A DNA stretch of 36,696 nt, taken from NCBI GenBank assembly GCA_903858205.1, contig CAIOHY010000531.1:1-36696 (forward strand), given 5' to 3'. The DNA comes from an uncultured Cellvibrio sp. GTDB lineage: Bacteria > Pseudomonadota > Gammaproteobacteria > Pseudomonadales > Cellvibrionaceae. The translations under genes were made by a program, and so were the position numbers. This document shows, one piece after another, positions 17,778-26,275 of this stretch (positions are counted from its first letter, which is position 1; each line of letters starts with the position of its first letter). A model generated the notes under the pieces. The model was not told the origin of the DNA and did no database searches. It worked only from the letters and a program-made list of their open reading frames with translations.

Positions 17778-18590
17778 TTAGTTAACCCCCAACAACCGCT
17801 GCGTTTCCTTGCGCACGACCGCGTAACATTCGCAGGCGCATTGCTCTAACATTTTGCGATTTGTTACTGAAATATGCCCGCGTCTATAACTAATGCAACC
17901 CATACTTTGCAAGCTCGCCGCAGCGGCGGTGACGCTTTCGCGGCGCACGCCGAGCATGTTGGCAACTAATTCTTGCGTGAGAACAAATTCACCCGAGCTA
18001 ATGCGATCCAAGGTAAGCAACAGCCAGCGGCTGAGTTGTTGCTCTACGGAATGATGGCGATTGCACGCGGCGGTTTGTGATACTTGCGTGATCAATGCTT
18101 GGGTGTAGCGCAATAAAATCTGCTGCAATTGCCCGTGCCGATTAAATTCAGTTTTTACCTGTGAGCGCTCCAAACGATACGCGTAGCCCGTGGTGTGTAC
18201 CATCGCGGAACTGGGTGTAGTGTTGCCGCCGGTAAACAGCGAAATGCCCACCATACCGTCATTACCGACACCGGAAATTTCTGCTGACGCACCCGAGGCA
18301 GTCACGTAGTGCAATGACACTATGGCGCTGGTAGGAAAATACGCGTGTTGTAATTGCGTATTGGGTTCGTAGAGCATATCGCCCAAGCGCAGGGGCACCA
18401 ATTCCAAATGCTCCGCGAGCCTTTCCAGATCAGAGTCCGGTAAGGTGCCAAGCAATCCATTCAGACGAGGATGTTGCGTCTGGTCAGCCGTTGCCATAGA
18501 TGCACCTTTGGGTTTTGCAACGGCGACATTAGTAACCGCTGATCTGCGCGCATCCTGATTAGATACTGGCGGTATTGTTGATACTGGCAC
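17778..18590 (-). CDS. Crp/Fnr-like transcriptional regulator
   Basis: Cyclic-nucleotide-binding-like fold (LGDMLYEPNTQLQHAYFPTSAIVSLHYV) plus winged helix LTQELVANMLGVRRESVTAAAASLQSMGCISYRRGHISV. Confidence 0.88.
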   Translation of the reverse strand: MPVSTIPPVSNQDARRSAVTNVAVAKPKGASMATADQTQHPRLNGLLGTLPDSDLERLAEHLELVPLRLGDMLYEPNTQLQHAYFPTSAIVSLHYVTASGASAEISGVGNDGMVGISLFTGGNTTPSSAMVHTTGYAYRLERSQVKTEFNRHGQLQQILLRYTQALITQVSQTAACNRHHSVEQQLSRWLLLTLDRISSGEFVLTQELVANMLGVRRESVTAAAASLQSMGCISYRRGHISVTNRKMLEQCACECYAVVRKETQRLLGVN

Positions 18591-19419
18591 TGCTGTACAC
18601 CATTTGTTTGCATTCCACGCCTATGCCGCGATAACCAATAAATCGGCAGGATTGATCGAACATGGGCTCGCCGCTCACGCGGTAATGTTGTTGGGAACCA
18701 TCGGAATGGGTGCGGCTGAAGGCGAAATCGATAAAAGGTTGGCGTGCTTCAATGGTCGCATGCAATTGCGCGCGTTCGGCTGCATCCCAACCATCGTGAC
18801 CAGTTTCATTTGCGCTGCCTTCAAGTGTATCAACGCGGATGCCGAGCATGTCTAATACCGGCCCTGATACTTTGGTGAAATAGCCGCGTTGGTCTTGCTC
18901 CCAATACCAATCCGACGCTAGCTCGGTGAGGCTGCGAAACCGCGCTTCACTTTCACGCAATTCTGCTGTGCGTTCGGCAATTTTTTCTTCCAACAATTTA
19001 TTGTGATCTTCTAATTTTTTATACAGCAAACGTACTTCCAACATATTACTAATGCGTGTTTTTACTTCGATTACACCAAAGGGTTTACTAATAAAATCTT
19101 TTGCGCCCGCCTGCAGTGCACGTAATTTGTGTGCGGGCTGCGCGGTTAATACGATAACGGGCAAATAGGCGTCGGTAATATTGGTGCGCAACCCCGCCAT
19201 AACTTCAAAGCCATCCATGCGGGGCATTTGTAAATCAAGCAGAATTAAATCGTACTGATGCTGGCGATGCAGTGCGCAGACTTCAGTTGGATTAAGTGTG
19301 GCGGTCACATTTTTGTAGCCCGCGTCACTGAGCAGCTCTTCCAACAACTGCACATTACTGAGCTGATCATCGACAATCAAAATCTTCGCAGTGAGCAGAT
19401 CCAGTGTGGTGAGCATCAT
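18559..19419 (-). CDS. response regulator: REC domain, coiled coil and PAS domain
   Basis: ILIVDDQLSNVQLLEELL, LILLDLQMPRMDGFEVMAGLR, PVIVLTAQ, KDFISKPF, then RFRSLTELASDWYWEQDQRGYFTKVSG PAS; ATGA overlap with the kinase gene. Confidence 0.9.
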   Translation of the reverse strand: MMLTTLDLLTAKILIVDDQLSNVQLLEELLSDAGYKNVTATLNPTEVCALHRQHQYDLILLDLQMPRMDGFEVMAGLRTNITDAYLPVIVLTAQPAHKLRALQAGAKDFISKPFGVIEVKTRISNMLEVRLLYKKLEDHNKLLEEKIAERTAELRESEARFRSLTELASDWYWEQDQRGYFTKVSGPVLDMLGIRVDTLEGSANETGHDGWDAAERAQLHATIEARQPFIDFAFSRTHSDGSQQHYRVSGEPMFDQSCRFIGYRGIGVECKQMVYSSASINNTASI

Positions 19420-20648
19420 AATGCGCGCTCTGCTTGTGCTACCGGCGCCGGATGAGCATCCACATATTTGAGTGTGAGATCGAGCGTATCCATAAATTCA
19501 TTCACTTTAATGGGTTTGGTGAGATAACGAAAAAAGCCCGCATCCAAACCCTTGGCGATATCGCGCGGCATTGCAAAGGGTTGAAATAATTGTTCGATTT
19601 GCTCAGGTGCTAAACCCGAACCCGCATCTTCAACGGCGATGCGAATACGCCCCGGCACTCGCTCCTCACAAGTCACAGTAACGCTGCCGCCGATACGGTT
19701 GTATTTGATGGCATTGGAGAGCAAATTAATTAGCACTTGTTTTACCCGCGTGCGATCGGCTTTTACAAAATGGCGCATGCCCAGCGGTGGAAACGTCACG
19801 CTGATGCCGCGCTTGTGCGCTTGCGGTTCAATCATCGCTGCGCACTCCAGCATCACATCCGCCAGCCCCATAGGTTCAAGCGAGAGCGATAATTTTCCCG
19901 ATTCAATTAATGCGAGATCCAGAATTTCGTTAATCAATTCCAGCAGATACCAACCCGCTTGTAATATCTGCTCAATGCTGCGTTTTTGCGTTTCTGTCGG
20001 CGGTGGATTGCCTGACTCAATTAATTGCGCAACCCCCAAAATCGCACTCAGTGGTGTGCGCAATTCGTGACTCATGCTGGAAAGAAAATCGGATTTGGCC
20101 AGATTGGCTTTTTCAGCCACTGCCATCGCTTGGGTTAGTTTTAACTCGGCCTGTTTACGCTGGGAATTGTCGGTGGCTATTAATAAATAGCCAATCAATG
20201 CATCCTCATCATCGCGCAGCGGTGTGATTGAGACGATTGCCGGAAAACGGCTGCCGTCTTTGCAGATGTAAGTGAGTTCGTAAATATCTTCAATGCCGCG
20301 CGATGCCTTGAAGGTGAGCGCCTCAAAACCGGGCTTGATTTCGGTATTCAGTTCCACACTCAATAACTGCGCACGCGCCATGACTTCTTGCGGGTCATGT
20401 ATATCGCTCGGCGTAATTTTATTGATGACATCAGCGGCAGCGTAGCCCAGCGTGCGCTCTGCACCAATGTTAAATAATTGGATAATGCCTTTTTCATCGG
20501 TTGCGATAATCGAAAAATTCGCGCTGTTTAAAATCGCATTTTGCAGCGCGCCGGTTTTTAACAGCGCTTGCTCCCGCCTTATTTCATTCATACTCTCAGT
20601 ACTGCGTATATTGGTGGGAGAACCAGCATTCTCTTTTACATTAATCAT
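19416..20648 (-). CDS. PAS sensor (hybrid) histidine kinase with apparent internal deletion
   Basis: PAS, HisKA (KSDFLSSMSHELRTPLSAIL), N box (VLINLLSNAIKYN), G1 (EDAGSGLAPEQIEQLFQPF), then directly REC C-terminus AMPRDIAKGLDAGFFRYLTKPIKVNEFMDTLDLTL. Confidence 0.88.
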   Translation of the reverse strand: MINVKENAGSPTNIRSTESMNEIRREQALLKTGALQNAILNSANFSIIATDEKGIIQLFNIGAERTLGYAAADVINKITPSDIHDPQEVMARAQLLSVELNTEIKPGFEALTFKASRGIEDIYELTYICKDGSRFPAIVSITPLRDDEDALIGYLLIATDNSQRKQAELKLTQAMAVAEKANLAKSDFLSSMSHELRTPLSAILGVAQLIESGNPPPTETQKRSIEQILQAGWYLLELINEILDLALIESGKLSLSLEPMGLADVMLECAAMIEPQAHKRGISVTFPPLGMRHFVKADRTRVKQVLINLLSNAIKYNRIGGSVTVTCEERVPGRIRIAVEDAGSGLAPEQIEQLFQPFAMPRDIAKGLDAGFFRYLTKPIKVNEFMDTLDLTLKYVDAHPAPVAQAERAL

Positions 20649-20762
20649 GTACCAATCCCTTAAAAAAATGATTCAACAGTAACTGGAACGAGGTGGTGCA
20701 GATGTACGCACCACCTGAGGCAACCAGGAATCTTCATCATTATTTAAGGTGCTGTCTGTACG

Positions 20763-22253
20763 CTACCGAACATAAGTAAAAATCACATTGACGCGGCGAT
20801 TATCTTGCTGGCCTGCCGCACTGGTGTTGTACGAATAGCGGCGGGTTTTACCAAAACCTTCCGCCGTTAAACGCGAGCGTTCAATGTCTTCATTCGTTAC
20901 CAGATAATCCACCACATTTTGTGCACGTTTCAGGGAAATCTCCTGCGCCAGTGCCGGTGTGGCTTGCAAGTTAGCGGTGTGCCCCTCAACCGTCGCAGTC
21001 ACGGTTTTATTGTCTTTCAAAAATTTCGCAACCTTGGACAGTTCACTGTGGTATTCGGGCTTCACCTTCGCGCTATTAATATCGAATTCGATCAACATGC
21101 CCATAGTCGCACGGGCTGCGGCGGGTGATAGCCCCTCAATATCACTGACGCAGGCGATCACGGTATTGATGCGACGGTTTGCGCGTTTGCCATCTTCCGT
21201 TGCATTATCCGCAACCGGACGAGTATCACCGTAACCGACTGCAGAAATACGGTCGCTTGCAATACGCTGCTCACGCACCAAATAACTCTTTACACTCTCC
21301 GCCCGGTCACGCGACAAGCGTTGATTGGCTTCCGGCTTACCGATGTTATCGGTGTGGCCTTCAATAATCGCATTGGTGTCCGGGTATTTTTTTAGATAGG
21401 TGCCAACCACAGCGAGGCGCTCCCAATCTTCGCGTTGGATTTCATCGTTATTAATTTCAAACTGAATATCCAACATGCTGCAATATTCTTCAGTGAGTTT
21501 TTCACTTCGCTTGGTAACAGGTGCTGCCACAACGTCTGCAACCGGCGCTGCATTTTGCTCACCAAAGCGATAAAGCGCACCCAGTGAATACATACTGATT
21601 TTTCCGTTGTTGCCAATCACGTCATTGATGGCATATCGCTCTGCTTCAACACGCATGGAAAATTGTTGCGTGAAATCATATTGCAGACCGCCGCCCCATT
21701 TCATATCGGTATCGCGCTCACGGCGATTAGGATCGGTAACGACAACACTATCGCTTCCTTGAAAGCGATCTTTCGCTTCACTGTAATGCACACCGGCGCG
21801 GGCAAAAGCGGACATTTTTTCTGTGAATGGTACTGAGCCAACCAAATCAATATTAATTCCTTTCGTTTTGGTTCTGGTTTTTAGCGCGCCAACTTGATTT
21901 TTAATGGCGCGCGAACCAAATTGACCTAAATCGAAATAGCCAGCTTCTAATGCGAAGTTATCATTCAGTTGATAACCGGCAAATACTTTGTAGCCATTAT
22001 CGCGGTCATCATCCGTAATCGAATTCAAACCGCCGCCGATTACACGGTTGGCAATCGCACCATCATCAATACTCTCATGGGTTTGGCCGATATTTAAACC
22101 GCCGTACCAATTAGAACTGAGATCGTATTTGTTATCCGCTTGTGCATATAACAGCGGGCTGGAAACCATAGCGGCAATACTGATAGCCAATGCAAGGCGG
22201 GTTGGTTGCAACGATTTTTTGCGCAAATACATTTGAGTAGTTGTGTGTTTCAT
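20763..22253 (-). CDS. OmpA-family outer membrane protein with N-terminal beta-barrel and two tandem OmpA-like C-terminal domains
   Basis: Signal peptide; OmpA-type barrel (NWYGGLNIGQTHES...); GHTDNIGKPEANQRLSRDRAESVKSYL...DGKRANRRI and a second EGHTANLQATPALAQEISLKRAQNVVDYL...GQQDNRRVNVIF. Confidence 0.9.
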   Translation of the reverse strand: MKHTTTQMYLRKKSLQPTRLALAISIAAMVSSPLLYAQADNKYDLSSNWYGGLNIGQTHESIDDGAIANRVIGGGLNSITDDDRDNGYKVFAGYQLNDNFALEAGYFDLGQFGSRAIKNQVGALKTRTKTKGINIDLVGSVPFTEKMSAFARAGVHYSEAKDRFQGSDSVVVTDPNRRERDTDMKWGGGLQYDFTQQFSMRVEAERYAINDVIGNNGKISMYSLGALYRFGEQNAAPVADVVAAPVTKRSEKLTEEYCSMLDIQFEINNDEIQREDWERLAVVGTYLKKYPDTNAIIEGHTDNIGKPEANQRLSRDRAESVKSYLVREQRIASDRISAVGYGDTRPVADNATEDGKRANRRINTVIACVSDIEGLSPAAARATMGMLIEFDINSAKVKPEYHSELSKVAKFLKDNKTVTATVEGHTANLQATPALAQEISLKRAQNVVDYLVTNEDIERSRLTAEGFGKTRRYSYNTSAAGQQDNRRVNVIFTYVR

Positions 22254-22448
22254 GTGTAACTCCGGGAGAGGTGCCGTCCATGATTGCGCAGGTTGCGCAG
22301 ACTGACCTTAGGCTCAATAAGTTGAGCGGCTTCTTCGGTTTTGAGTATCGGAGTTTTTAACGGCGAGGTCGGTGCGTTGGCGAACTTATTATTTATTGGC
22401 GCGCTGATGATTCAACATCAACGAGCCAAGCGTGAGAATTGAAACAGT

Positions 22449-22598
22449 TTATCTAACCCGCATATCGTTCTTAACCGATCTAACACCCTCGATTGAACGC
22501 GTAATATTCGCGGCTTTATTTATGTCGCCTTGTGAACTCACAAAACCGCTCAACTGCACAACACCTTTAAAAGTCTCCACATTAATAGCGAGTTGTTT
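22449..22598 (-). pseudogene. BON-domain gene remnant
   Basis: Minus-frame KQLAINVETFKGVVQLSGFVSSQGDINKAANITRSIEGVRSVKNDMRVR*, a typical C-terminal BON domain, but blocked upstream by an in-frame TAA with no plausible full N-terminus. Confidence 0.55.
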
Positions 22599-22790
22599 TT
22601 ATGTGCGCTTGCGCACCGACAGGGATTATTGCAAACGACAAGCTAGCGTTGTTAATCACTCAAACAAGGTCATCAACAGGAAAATGCAGTTTCACTTGCC
22701 GGATGCGAGGGCGCATACATTCAACATCTGCCAATGGAATGACCAGATGTTGAATCATGGAAGTGAGTACCGTGCGGTAAGAAACATTCA

Positions 22791-23570
22791 TCACTGTACA
22801 CAGGGAGGTACTCTGACCACACGAGGCAGGAGTGCCGGGCGCAGCGATGCAGCAGGTGTTAAGGGGCATGGCATTAGCCGGTCAGTTTCTTTTTTTACAA
22901 CGGCGTAACATTCACAGCTTAACTCTTCAAGCTGTGCGCGATCCAATACCGTAATTTGTCCACGCGAATATTCGATCACGCCCAATTTTTGTAATTTGCC
23001 GGCGGCCTCGGTTACACCTTCACGCCGCACGCCGAGCATATTGGCGATGAGTTCTTGCGTCATGGTTAAGCGATTGGTGGGTAAACGATCCAGTGACAGC
23101 AACAACCAGCGACAAAGTTGTTGATCAATAGAGTGGTGGCGATTACAGACAGCAGTCTGCGCCATTTGCGTAATCAGTGACTGGGTATAGCGCAAGAGCA
23201 ACATCAAGAGTTCTGAGTGGCGATTAATTTCATCTTTAAATTTTTGTGCTAGCAACCGATACGCATAACCACCACTTTGGATAATCGCGCGGCTCGGCGT
23301 ACTGTCCCCTCCCATAAATAATGCAATACCAATTATACCTTCCTTACCAACAACGGAAATTTCAGCCGATGCGCCATCTTCCATCACATACAACAAGGAC
23401 ACTATGCAATCGACAGGAAAATAGACATGGCGCAAGGTGTCGCCAGATTCATAGAGCACTTTACCTAGTGGCAAAGCTACCAATTCAAGATTAGGCAGGA
23501 GCCGCGCGTACACATCAGCAGGCAAGGCAGCCAGTAAATAATTAATTGACGATTTTGGTGGTTGAGGCAT
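22791..23570 (-). CDS. Crp/Fnr-like transcriptional regulator (paralogue of 17778-18590)
   Basis: VLYESGDTLRHVYFPVDCIVSLLYV...HHSIDQQLCRWLLLSLDRLPTNRLTMTQELIANMLGVRREGVTEAAGKLQKLGVIEYSRGQITV. Confidence 0.88.
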   Translation of the reverse strand: MPQPPKSSINYLLAALPADVYARLLPNLELVALPLGKVLYESGDTLRHVYFPVDCIVSLLYVMEDGASAEISVVGKEGIIGIALFMGGDSTPSRAIIQSGGYAYRLLAQKFKDEINRHSELLMLLLRYTQSLITQMAQTAVCNRHHSIDQQLCRWLLLSLDRLPTNRLTMTQELIANMLGVRREGVTEAAGKLQKLGVIEYSRGQITVLDRAQLEELSCECYAVVKKETDRLMPCPLTPAASLRPALLPRVVRVPPCVQ

Positions 23571-23710
23571 AGGTAGTTCTCCAGACGACGAAAGCGCGCT
23601 TCCAAGTGCGCGAATAATACGGCAGCGGCAATGCTCGCTATGTACGCTATCGAACAGACTACGCCTAAATCGCTAACAGAAGTTTTTTAATTCAATACAA
23701 GAGACTGAAA

Positions 23711-23857
23711 ATGGCTGGGATGATAGGTTTTTCACTCGTTATTGTTGGCGCAACCAGTTTTGCGTCGCTGTATGGCTGGCGTGGATTATTCATTTTTTTA
23801 TTAAGCGCCGCGATCATTGCACTACTACTGCGCGCACGGGAATTACGTCGCCTCTAA
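23711..23857 (+). CDS. small membrane protein (48 aa)
   Basis: MAGMIGFSLVIVGATSFASLYGWRGLFIFLLSAAIIALLLRARELRRL*, two hydrophobic segments with a positively charged tail; below the ORF-track length cut-off. Confidence 0.45.
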   Translation: MAGMIGFSLVIVGATSFASLYGWRGLFIFLLSAAIIALLLRARELRRL

Positions 23858-23959
23858 ACACTTATTTATTGCAATTTTCGCAGGACGTACGCCAGCGAAC
23901 AGATCGCTACCCCGCTAAAAATTATAATGTGGTTTTTCAATTCCAACGAGTGCAACACC

Positions 23960-24178
23960 ATGAACATTACCAAAACAATTGCCATTATCTTGCTTGCTAC
24001 AGGCGTACTCAGCTTGGCTTACGGCGGTTTTAGTTACACCAAAGAGACGCATGAAACCACTATTGGGCCACTAAAATTAAGTGTGAATGAAGAAGAACGA
24101 ATCAACATTCCCATCTCCCTCGGGATTGGCTGCCTTTTATTTGGCAGTTTGTTGCTGGCATTGCGCAATAAGCTTTAA
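23960..24178 (+). CDS. small membrane protein with two TM segments
   Basis: MNITKTIAIILLATGVLSLAYGGFSYTKETHETTIGPLKLSVNEEERINIPISLGIGCLLFGSLLLALRNKL; ATG at 23960 preferred over the upstream start. Confidence 0.7.
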   Translation: MNITKTIAIILLATGVLSLAYGGFSYTKETHETTIGPLKLSVNEEERINIPISLGIGCLLFGSLLLALRNKL

Positions 24179-24188
24179 TTTACAATCA

Positions 24189-24224
24189 CCATTTTGCGCG
24201 CCGCACGCTTGGCGCGCAAAATGG
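24189..24224. repeat. perfect 14-bp inverted repeat, candidate terminator or cruciform
   Basis: CCATTTTGCGCGCC-GCACGCTT-GGCGCGCAAAATGG between convergent genes; no long T-tract. Confidence 0.7.
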
Positions 24225-24236
24225 ATCGAATGAATT

Positions 24237-24266
24237 TTGTTAAACGTTGTTAAACTTTGTTAAAAA
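24237..24266. repeat. three tandem 10-bp repeats TTGTTAAAC(G/T)
   Basis: TTGTTAAACG TTGTTAAACT TTGTTAAAAA. Confidence 0.6.
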
Positions 24267-24326
24267 CAGGAACGAGATTTGTTACAACGCCTAAAGACGA
24301 TTAGAAAGAATATCGGTTCAATCCGT

Positions 24327-24818
24327 TTACACATTGACTTGATCGACAACCAACCGATGTTCCGCATCAAACACCCAGGCTTCTTCATAATCAACTTCAA
24401 ATAAGTGCCCATCCGGATCTTTGAAATAACCTGCAATCCCCCAGTGAGTGCGCGTGGCCGGTTTTACCAAAGTGCCGCCCGCCTCTACCGCTTTAGCCAA
24501 AATGCGCGGCACTTCATCGGCAGTCTGTGCGAGGTAAATTAAACCCACACCGGAAAAGCCCGATCCCGCTGCGCTATCGAATAACGCATCTTGTGCAAAA
24601 TCATTGCGCGATATCAAACAAATCGCATAACCGCCCATATCAAATTTTACAAATCCCTCATTGCCAGCGGGCGATTTTTTCCATCCCAGTGCTTCATAAA
24701 ATTGTGTGGCTGCGGGAACACTATCCACCCCCAGCAAAATCAAATGCATCCGCTGGCGCGGCGAAAGTGGCGGTACATCATCTGATGAAAAAACATGTCC
24801 GACGGGTTTATCCAACAT
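24327..24818 (-). CDS. VOC-superfamily (glyoxalase/bleomycin-resistance-like) protein
   Basis: MHLILLGVDSVPAATQFYEALGWKKSP...VKFDMGGYAICLISR...IAGYFKDPDGHLFEVDY. Confidence 0.88.
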   Translation of the reverse strand: MLDKPVGHVFSSDDVPPLSPRQRMHLILLGVDSVPAATQFYEALGWKKSPAGNEGFVKFDMGGYAICLISRNDFAQDALFDSAAGSGFSGVGLIYLAQTADEVPRILAKAVEAGGTLVKPATRTHWGIAGYFKDPDGHLFEVDYEEAWVFDAEHRLVVDQVNV

Positions 24819-25070
24819 TTTTTATTAGTCTCCTTAATGAGATGTGGAAATATTTCTTACCGACAATAGCATTTTTGAAATTGCGGCTCCTAGCCCTTCT
24901 TGCCAACCTCTGTAACCAAACGTCGGGAAATGTAAAAAGCATTGCGGGCGTATTCCTTGCATACTAGCCTCAGAACCTAATGCTCCAAGTTGCAATTGCT
25001 GGCTTTTAAACACAAAAAGACAACAGAAAGCCGATTATTTACTAAAGAATTGCTTCACATTAATCAACTG

Positions 25071-26240
25071 ATGGATATGCTCATGCTTGCTTCTGTAACT
25101 CGCCTGTCGCGCGGTCAACGCTGGTTATTCGCTCTTGCCCTGGTTCTCGTCTTGCTACTAGTGTGGTTTTTTGGCTTTCGCGATGCAGCGGAAAAAAAAC
25201 CGCCACCACCTAACCCCTGGATGGGGCCAACGCCGGTGCATGTGGTGAAGGTGACTAAAGAGGATTTGAAAGTCCACATCAAAGCCATTGGCAGTGTGGT
25301 GCCAGTTAATACAGTGACGGTGCGCAGCCGGGTGGATGGCCAGCTGTTGCGCATTCTGTTTAACGAGGGCCAGCAAGTGAGCGCGGGCGATCTACTGGCC
25401 GAGATTGATCCGGCGACTTACAAAGTCCGTTTGGATCAGGCCGAAGGCTCCTTGCAGGAAACCCGCGCGCAACTAAAAAATGCAGAAGATGACCTGCGTT
25501 TGTACGAGCGCTTGATTCAGCAAAAATCCATCGCCCAACAGCAGTTTGATAAACAGCAGGCACTGGTTGACCAACTGCGCGGCACCCTGAAAAACAATAC
25601 CGCTCAAGTGGATGACGCGCGCCTGCAGCTTTCTTACACGCGCATTACGGCTCCCATTACCGGGCGCTTGGGTTTGCGCCGGGTCGATGTGGGTAATTTG
25701 GTGAAAACCGGCGATGCCGACGGCTTGGTGACCATCACCCAAACCCAGCCGATTGCCGTCTCCTTCACGATTCCCGAGAACCAATTAGTTGCCGTACGCG
25801 GCGCTTATCTTGCCGCTGAAAAAACCTCTACTGCCTTACCGGTTGAGGCGTGGGATCGCAGTGAACAGAGTTTATTAGCTACCGGCAAACTCACCACCCT
25901 CGATAACCAAATCGATACCGCCACCGGCACCCTGCGCTTGAAAGCCCAGTTCGAAAACACCGACGACAGCCTCTTTCCCAATCAATTTGTGAATGCGCGC
26001 CTGCACTTGAGCACCCTCGATGGCGCGGTGACCATTCCGATCGATGCCGTGCAATACGGTTCCAAAGGGACTTATGTGTACGTGGTTGAAGAGGGCAAAG
26101 CCAAAATCCGCCCGATCAAATTAGGCGCACTTGAAGGCGCACGCACCTCGGTTTTGGAAGGTTTGGCCGAGGGTGAGCAAGTGGTGCTGGAGGGGATCGA
26201 CCGCCTCTGGGAAGGCAAAGATGTGAAGGTGATGGAGTAG
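25071..26240 (+). CDS. mdtA: RND efflux periplasmic adaptor (MdtA-like)
   Basis: Membrane anchor, VVPVNTVTVRSRVDGQLLRILFNEGQQVSAGDLLAEIDPATY...YTRITAPITGRLGLRRVDVGNLV. ATG at 25071 preferred over the TTG at 24990. Confidence 0.85.
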   Translation: MDMLMLASVTRLSRGQRWLFALALVLVLLLVWFFGFRDAAEKKPPPPNPWMGPTPVHVVKVTKEDLKVHIKAIGSVVPVNTVTVRSRVDGQLLRILFNEGQQVSAGDLLAEIDPATYKVRLDQAEGSLQETRAQLKNAEDDLRLYERLIQQKSIAQQQFDKQQALVDQLRGTLKNNTAQVDDARLQLSYTRITAPITGRLGLRRVDVGNLVKTGDADGLVTITQTQPIAVSFTIPENQLVAVRGAYLAAEKTSTALPVEAWDRSEQSLLATGKLTTLDNQIDTATGTLRLKAQFENTDDSLFPNQFVNARLHLSTLDGAVTIPIDAVQYGSKGTYVYVVEEGKAKIRPIKLGALEGARTSVLEGLAEGEQVVLEGIDRLWEGKDVKVME

Positions 26241-26275
26241 GTTTGAAGAAGTTAATCATTAAACAGAGATAACCA

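Noticed and set aside
22432-22908. +strand 158-aa ORF
   Set aside because: Overlaps the BON remnant and the end of the Crp-like gene in antisense; low-complexity composition, no domain signal.
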